The position numbers and the translations under genes are program-made. The notes under the pieces are model-generated. The model did no database searches. It had not been told where the DNA came from and saw only the letters and a program-made list of their open reading frames with translations. Below, piece after piece: positions 61,718-64,000 of a stretch of DNA of 64,000 nucleotides. The stretch lies in the NCBI RefSeq assembly GCF_010730955.1, contig NZ_AP022577.1, positions 2,976,001 to 3,040,000 of the forward strand, given 5' to 3'. Each line of letters opens with the position of its first letter. Within the stretch, counting starts at the first letter, position 1. Source of the DNA: Mycolicibacterium aubagnense. Lineage in GTDB: Bacteria; Actinomycetota; Actinomycetes; Mycobacteriales; Mycobacteriaceae.

Positions 61718-62203
61718 TTAATCTGGAGCGGGTGTGATCTCGATGTACGCCATCGGGATGTCGAACGCGGAGCTGCCCTTCTCGAGCGTTCGCTCGAACA
61801 CCTTCATGGCCGGCGACCAGTTCGCGGCAATCGCGGCGTCGGCGCGGGCGTGCTCAGCCTCGGGCAGAATCCGCGCGATACCCGCGACCGGCTGCCCCTT
61901 CGGTCTGCCCCGCAGGTTGCACGGCACCACGACCACCCGTGGGTCGTTCCGAATCCGCTTGACCTTGCCCGTCGACGCATCGGTGCGCACGTACAGCTTG
62001 CCGTCGGCGACACCGTGGTTGATGGGGCTGGGCATGGCCTCACCAGAGCGCTTGAACGTGACGAGGACGATCTGTCGGGCCCGGTCGAAGCCCGTGAAAT
62101 CCGACCCCGTCGGCTCCCCGATGCCGAAGGCCTCCCGGTGGCGTAACTTGTCCATGCCCCGAAACATCAACCGGCCCATGGCCGCGGCGAGATCACCAGC
62201 CAT
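61718..62203 (-). CDS. PPOX-type F420/FMN-binding protein
   Basis: A 161-residue split-barrel protein of the pyridoxamine-5'-phosphate-oxidase-like class, many of which bind F420 or FMN in mycobacteria. Likely cofactor segments are VLVTFKRSGEAMPSPINHGVADGKLYVRTD, TGKVKRIRNDPRVVVVPCN and GIARIL. ATG 62203 follows the YCII gene stop directly (TAGATG), so the two are probably co-transcribed. It ends one base before the gntR operator. Substrate unknown. Confidence 0.85.
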   Translation of the reverse strand: MAGDLAAAMGRLMFRGMDKLRHREAFGIGEPTGSDFTGFDRARQIVLVTFKRSGEAMPSPINHGVADGKLYVRTDASTGKVKRIRNDPRVVVVPCNLRGRPKGQPVAGIARILPEAEHARADAAIAANWSPAMKVFERTLEKGSSAFDIPMAYIEITPAPD

Positions 62204-62515
62204 CTATTCGACCTCCGGCTCGACAGACAGCAGCCACGTCTTCACGGTCCATCCGGTCACCGCGCCGCCGACGACGAAGGGGTCGGCCCCCGCGAATCGC
62301 TCGGCCGCGTCCTTGTCTGTGAACACAGCCAGCGCACCAAACTCGCCCGGCACGGCGTCCTGAACCGGGCCGAGCATCAGCAGGACCCCCGGATGTGCCC
62401 GGCGATACCGATCGGCGTACTCCTGGTGTGCCGGAAACAATTCAGGCACCTTCGCGCGTCCCTCCTCCGTCGAGGAGTAGATCAGCAGGTAGCGCGGCAG
62501 CCACTGAGCCGTCAT
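62204..62515 (-). CDS. YciI-like protein
   Basis: A 103-residue YCII-domain protein: a small ferredoxin-like fold with PRYLLIYSSTEEGRAKVPELFPAHQEYADRYRRAHPGVLLMLGP and FTDKDAAERFAGADPFVVGG (the usual D-P-F motif). Related YciI proteins may be enzymes, but no activity is known here. ATG 62515 is used; GTG 62518 is possible. Upstream partner of the F420/FMN-type gene. Confidence 0.85.
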   Translation of the reverse strand: MTAQWLPRYLLIYSSTEEGRAKVPELFPAHQEYADRYRRAHPGVLLMLGPVQDAVPGEFGALAVFTDKDAAERFAGADPFVVGGAVTGWTVKTWLLSVEPEVE

Positions 62516-62596
62516 CACCGAAGCCTAATGCCGAAATTGGACTCATCGTGGGCACAACGGTCGGATTCCGGCGCCAGCCTCAATAGCGTCGCGCAG

Positions 62597-63109
62597 GTGA
62601 CTGCTTCCGTGACTTCTCTCAACGCGATCACCGACGCCACCCGCGCGGCCGTCGCTGACAATCCGGCCGCCGCAGCGGTGGTGTTCAAGGCCTCCGCCCG
62701 GCCCGAAGGCACCGTCGGCAGTGAGATCACGCTCGGCAAATACCGCGTGTACGTCGATGAGCCACCCAGCCTCGGCGGGCAGCACACCGCACCCAACCCG
62801 GTCGAGTTCCACCTCGCGTCGCTGCTGTCCTGCCAGGTGGTGACCTATCGATTCTGGGCGGAGCGACTCGGCATCCAGGTCGACTCCCTGAGCGCCACCG
62901 CGGAAGGAGATCTCGATGTGCGCGGCTTCTTCGGCCTTGACGACAATGTCCGCCCCGGCTTCCAACAGATCCGGGTCACCGTCACGGTCACCGGCCCCGA
63001 TACCGACGAGCGGTACCGCGAACTGCAAGATGCGGTGGACGCACACTGCCCGGTACTGGATCTGACAACTGGGGCGACGCCGGTCCATACCCAGCTGATC
63101 AAGGGATGA
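62597..63109 (+). CDS. OsmC-family protein
   Basis: A 170-residue OsmC/Ohr-fold protein. The two cysteines typical of the fold are in SLLSCQVVTYRFW (helix) and DAHCPVLD (near the C-terminus), consistent with a thiol peroxidase. VDEPPSLGGQHTAPNPVEFHLASL matches the general OsmC subfamily rather than Ohr. GTG 62597 is preferred. Divergent from the YCII gene, 81 bp apart. Confidence 0.87.
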   Translation: MTASVTSLNAITDATRAAVADNPAAAAVVFKASARPEGTVGSEITLGKYRVYVDEPPSLGGQHTAPNPVEFHLASLLSCQVVTYRFWAERLGIQVDSLSATAEGDLDVRGFFGLDDNVRPGFQQIRVTVTVTGPDTDERYRELQDAVDAHCPVLDLTTGATPVHTQLIKG

Positions 63110-63346
63110 CAACCCACCGGACGTGGCGGACCTAGGTCGCGTCCTTCGGGGCAGGGGGTCTGTCCCGCTCAGGATTGCGCTTGCGCGCTCATCGACGTAC
63201 GTCGTGACCACATGCTGCTGGGCGCCGAAGACCACAGCGAATAGTGCGAGTGCCGGAAACGTCGTCGATGCCGAGCCTGTGCGGGAACAGCACGGCGGCG
63301 GGCGGGCAACAGACCCGATCGGGAACACGGTGTTAGTGCGCTCGGG
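63110..63346. other. Intergenic region, no gene recognised
   Basis: Between the OsmC gene and the AraC gene, both ends facing each other. I see no convincing coding sequence, RNA or long dyad. Minor open frames here lack ribosome sites or known domains. Confidence 0.5.
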
Positions 63347-64000
63347 CTAAACCAGAGGCTCCACCGCGTGCTGCTGGCGCCAGGCGATCGGCGGCATACC
63401 GTGATGGCGGCGGAACGCCGCGACGAACGAGTACGGCGAGCCGTAGCCCACGCGACTCGCGATCCCGGACAGTCCGAAGTCGGTGGTACGCAACAGGTCA
63501 CGGGCGAGCGACATGCGGTGCTCCGTCAGGTATTGCAGCGGCGGCTGGCCCAATACCTCACCGAAGGTCCGCGCGAAGGCCGCGCGCGACAGCCCCGCCA
63601 CCGCGGCCAACTCGTCCACCGTCCACGGCTGAGCGGGGTCGTCGTGCATGGCCTGCAACGCGTCACGCAGCCGCGGATCGGCCGCCGCGCGGTACCAACG
63701 CGGCGCGGTGGGACTGTTCCTGAAGTCGCTGCGCAGGGCGAGCACCAACAGCACGTCGAGGAGCCGGTCCAGCACGGTCTGCTGCCCCGCTTCGACCACC
63801 GCGAGTTCGCGGGACAGCAGGCTGATGACTTCCCGCAGCGGATCGTCAGCCGCCGAGGACAGGGTCAGCACCGTCGGGAGGGCATCGATCACCCCGCCGG
63901 TGACGTCGCCGGCGAACCGGTACGCGCCACACAGGAACACCGTGGAACCATGCTCCGGGTCGGTGGTCTGTGGCAGCCGCCTGCGGAACTCGTCCGGGTC
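63347..64000 (-). CDS. AraC-family regulator, 5'-truncated by window edge
   Basis: The C-terminal ~217 residues of an AraC regulator; the start lies beyond base 64000. The visible part begins within a cupin-like sensor domain (FLCGAYRFAGDV) of the AraC-type PF12852 group and has a complete double helix-turn-helix: TVDELAAVAGLSRAAFARTFGEVLGQPPLQYL and GIASRVGYGSPYSFVAAFRRHHGMPPIAWR. The first segment controls an unknown ligand. The frame is open to the edge. Confidence 0.9.
   Translation of the reverse strand, partial: DPDEFRRRLPQTTDPEHGSTVFLCGAYRFAGDVTGGVIDALPTVLTLSSAADDPLREVISLLSRELAVVEAGQQTVLDRLLDVLLVLALRSDFRNSPTAPRWYRAAADPRLRDALQAMHDDPAQPWTVDELAAVAGLSRAAFARTFGEVLGQPPLQYLTEHRMSLARDLLRTTDFGLSGIASRVGYGSPYSFVAAFRRHHGMPPIAWRQQHAVEPLV

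Noticed and set aside
63123..63350. A small plus-strand coding frame in the OsmC/AraC gap
   Set aside because: No ribosome site, domain or signal peptide; composition suggests chance reading in GC-rich DNA.

Overview
The window looks like chromosome of a fast-growing mycobacterium (Mycolicibacterium type). It has high GC, a 19-kDa LpqH lipoprotein, a PE-PPE-domain hydrolase, an MmpS/MmpL pair, WhiB, several FadD/EchA/WS-DGAT lipid genes, a class III cyclase close to Rv1625c, and many ATGA/GTGA start-stop overlaps. Several blocks keep the gene order of M. tuberculosis: tadA-Rv3753c-tyrA-Rv3755c-proZWVX-Rv3760-fadE36 (28.9-36.6 kb), hisC2-Rv3773c-echA21 (55.8-58.3 kb) and ligC with its primase-polymerase partner (2.9-5.0 kb). 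Gene names come from remembered family similarity; no database was searched.

Layout. 0-2 kb: a minus-strand cobalamin riboswitch whose gene lies off the left edge, then a YcnI/CopC/WhiB group. 2-10 kb: SfLAP-type membrane protein, LigC/PrimPol-C repair pair, gluQ, an SDR, a P450 and a TGT; gluQ and tgt both belong to queuosine tRNA modification. 10-26.7 kb: LpqH, PE-PPE hydrolase, nitrilase plus permease, LpqC-like esterase with a MarR regulator, a FadD/DUF3556/FAD-oxidoreductase operon facing a PucR regulator, a secreted repeat protein and two divergent ABC exporters/importers. 26.9-44 kb: unknown and NTF2-like genes, tRNA-Ser, the tadA-to-fadE36 block (with a frameshifted LapA-like gene), a TetR-controlled carotenoid oxygenase, an alkyl sulfatase, a phosphoesterase and a phosphotriesterase-like lactonase. 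44-53.7 kb: MmpS/MmpL, an AraC regulator, a metallo-beta-lactamase-fold/NTF2 pair facing TetR-WS/DGAT, and a membrane adenylate cyclase. 53.8-55.4 kb: a solitary Fic gene boxed by a 40-bp direct repeat. 55.4-64 kb: tRNA-Arg and tRNA-Ser, hisC2, echA21, uppP, secreted proteins, a GntR/desaturase operon, small enzymes and a truncated AraC gene.

The most striking structure is regulatory. At least six intergenic regions carry exact or near-exact dyads or repeats beside a regulator gene: MarR (15.4 kb), PucR (20.6 kb), TetR (38.7 kb), AraC (48.1 kb), TetR (50.5 kb) and GntR (61.7 kb). The best candidate for something undescribed is the fic cassette, where AAAGTCAAA boxes occur at both ends in matching 40-bp blocks (33/40 identical) next to two tRNA genes. 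Other notable points are a TGT whose base-recognition residues depart from the preQ1-type enzyme, the FadD/DUF3556/oxidoreductase operon, and the frameshift in the LapA-like gene.
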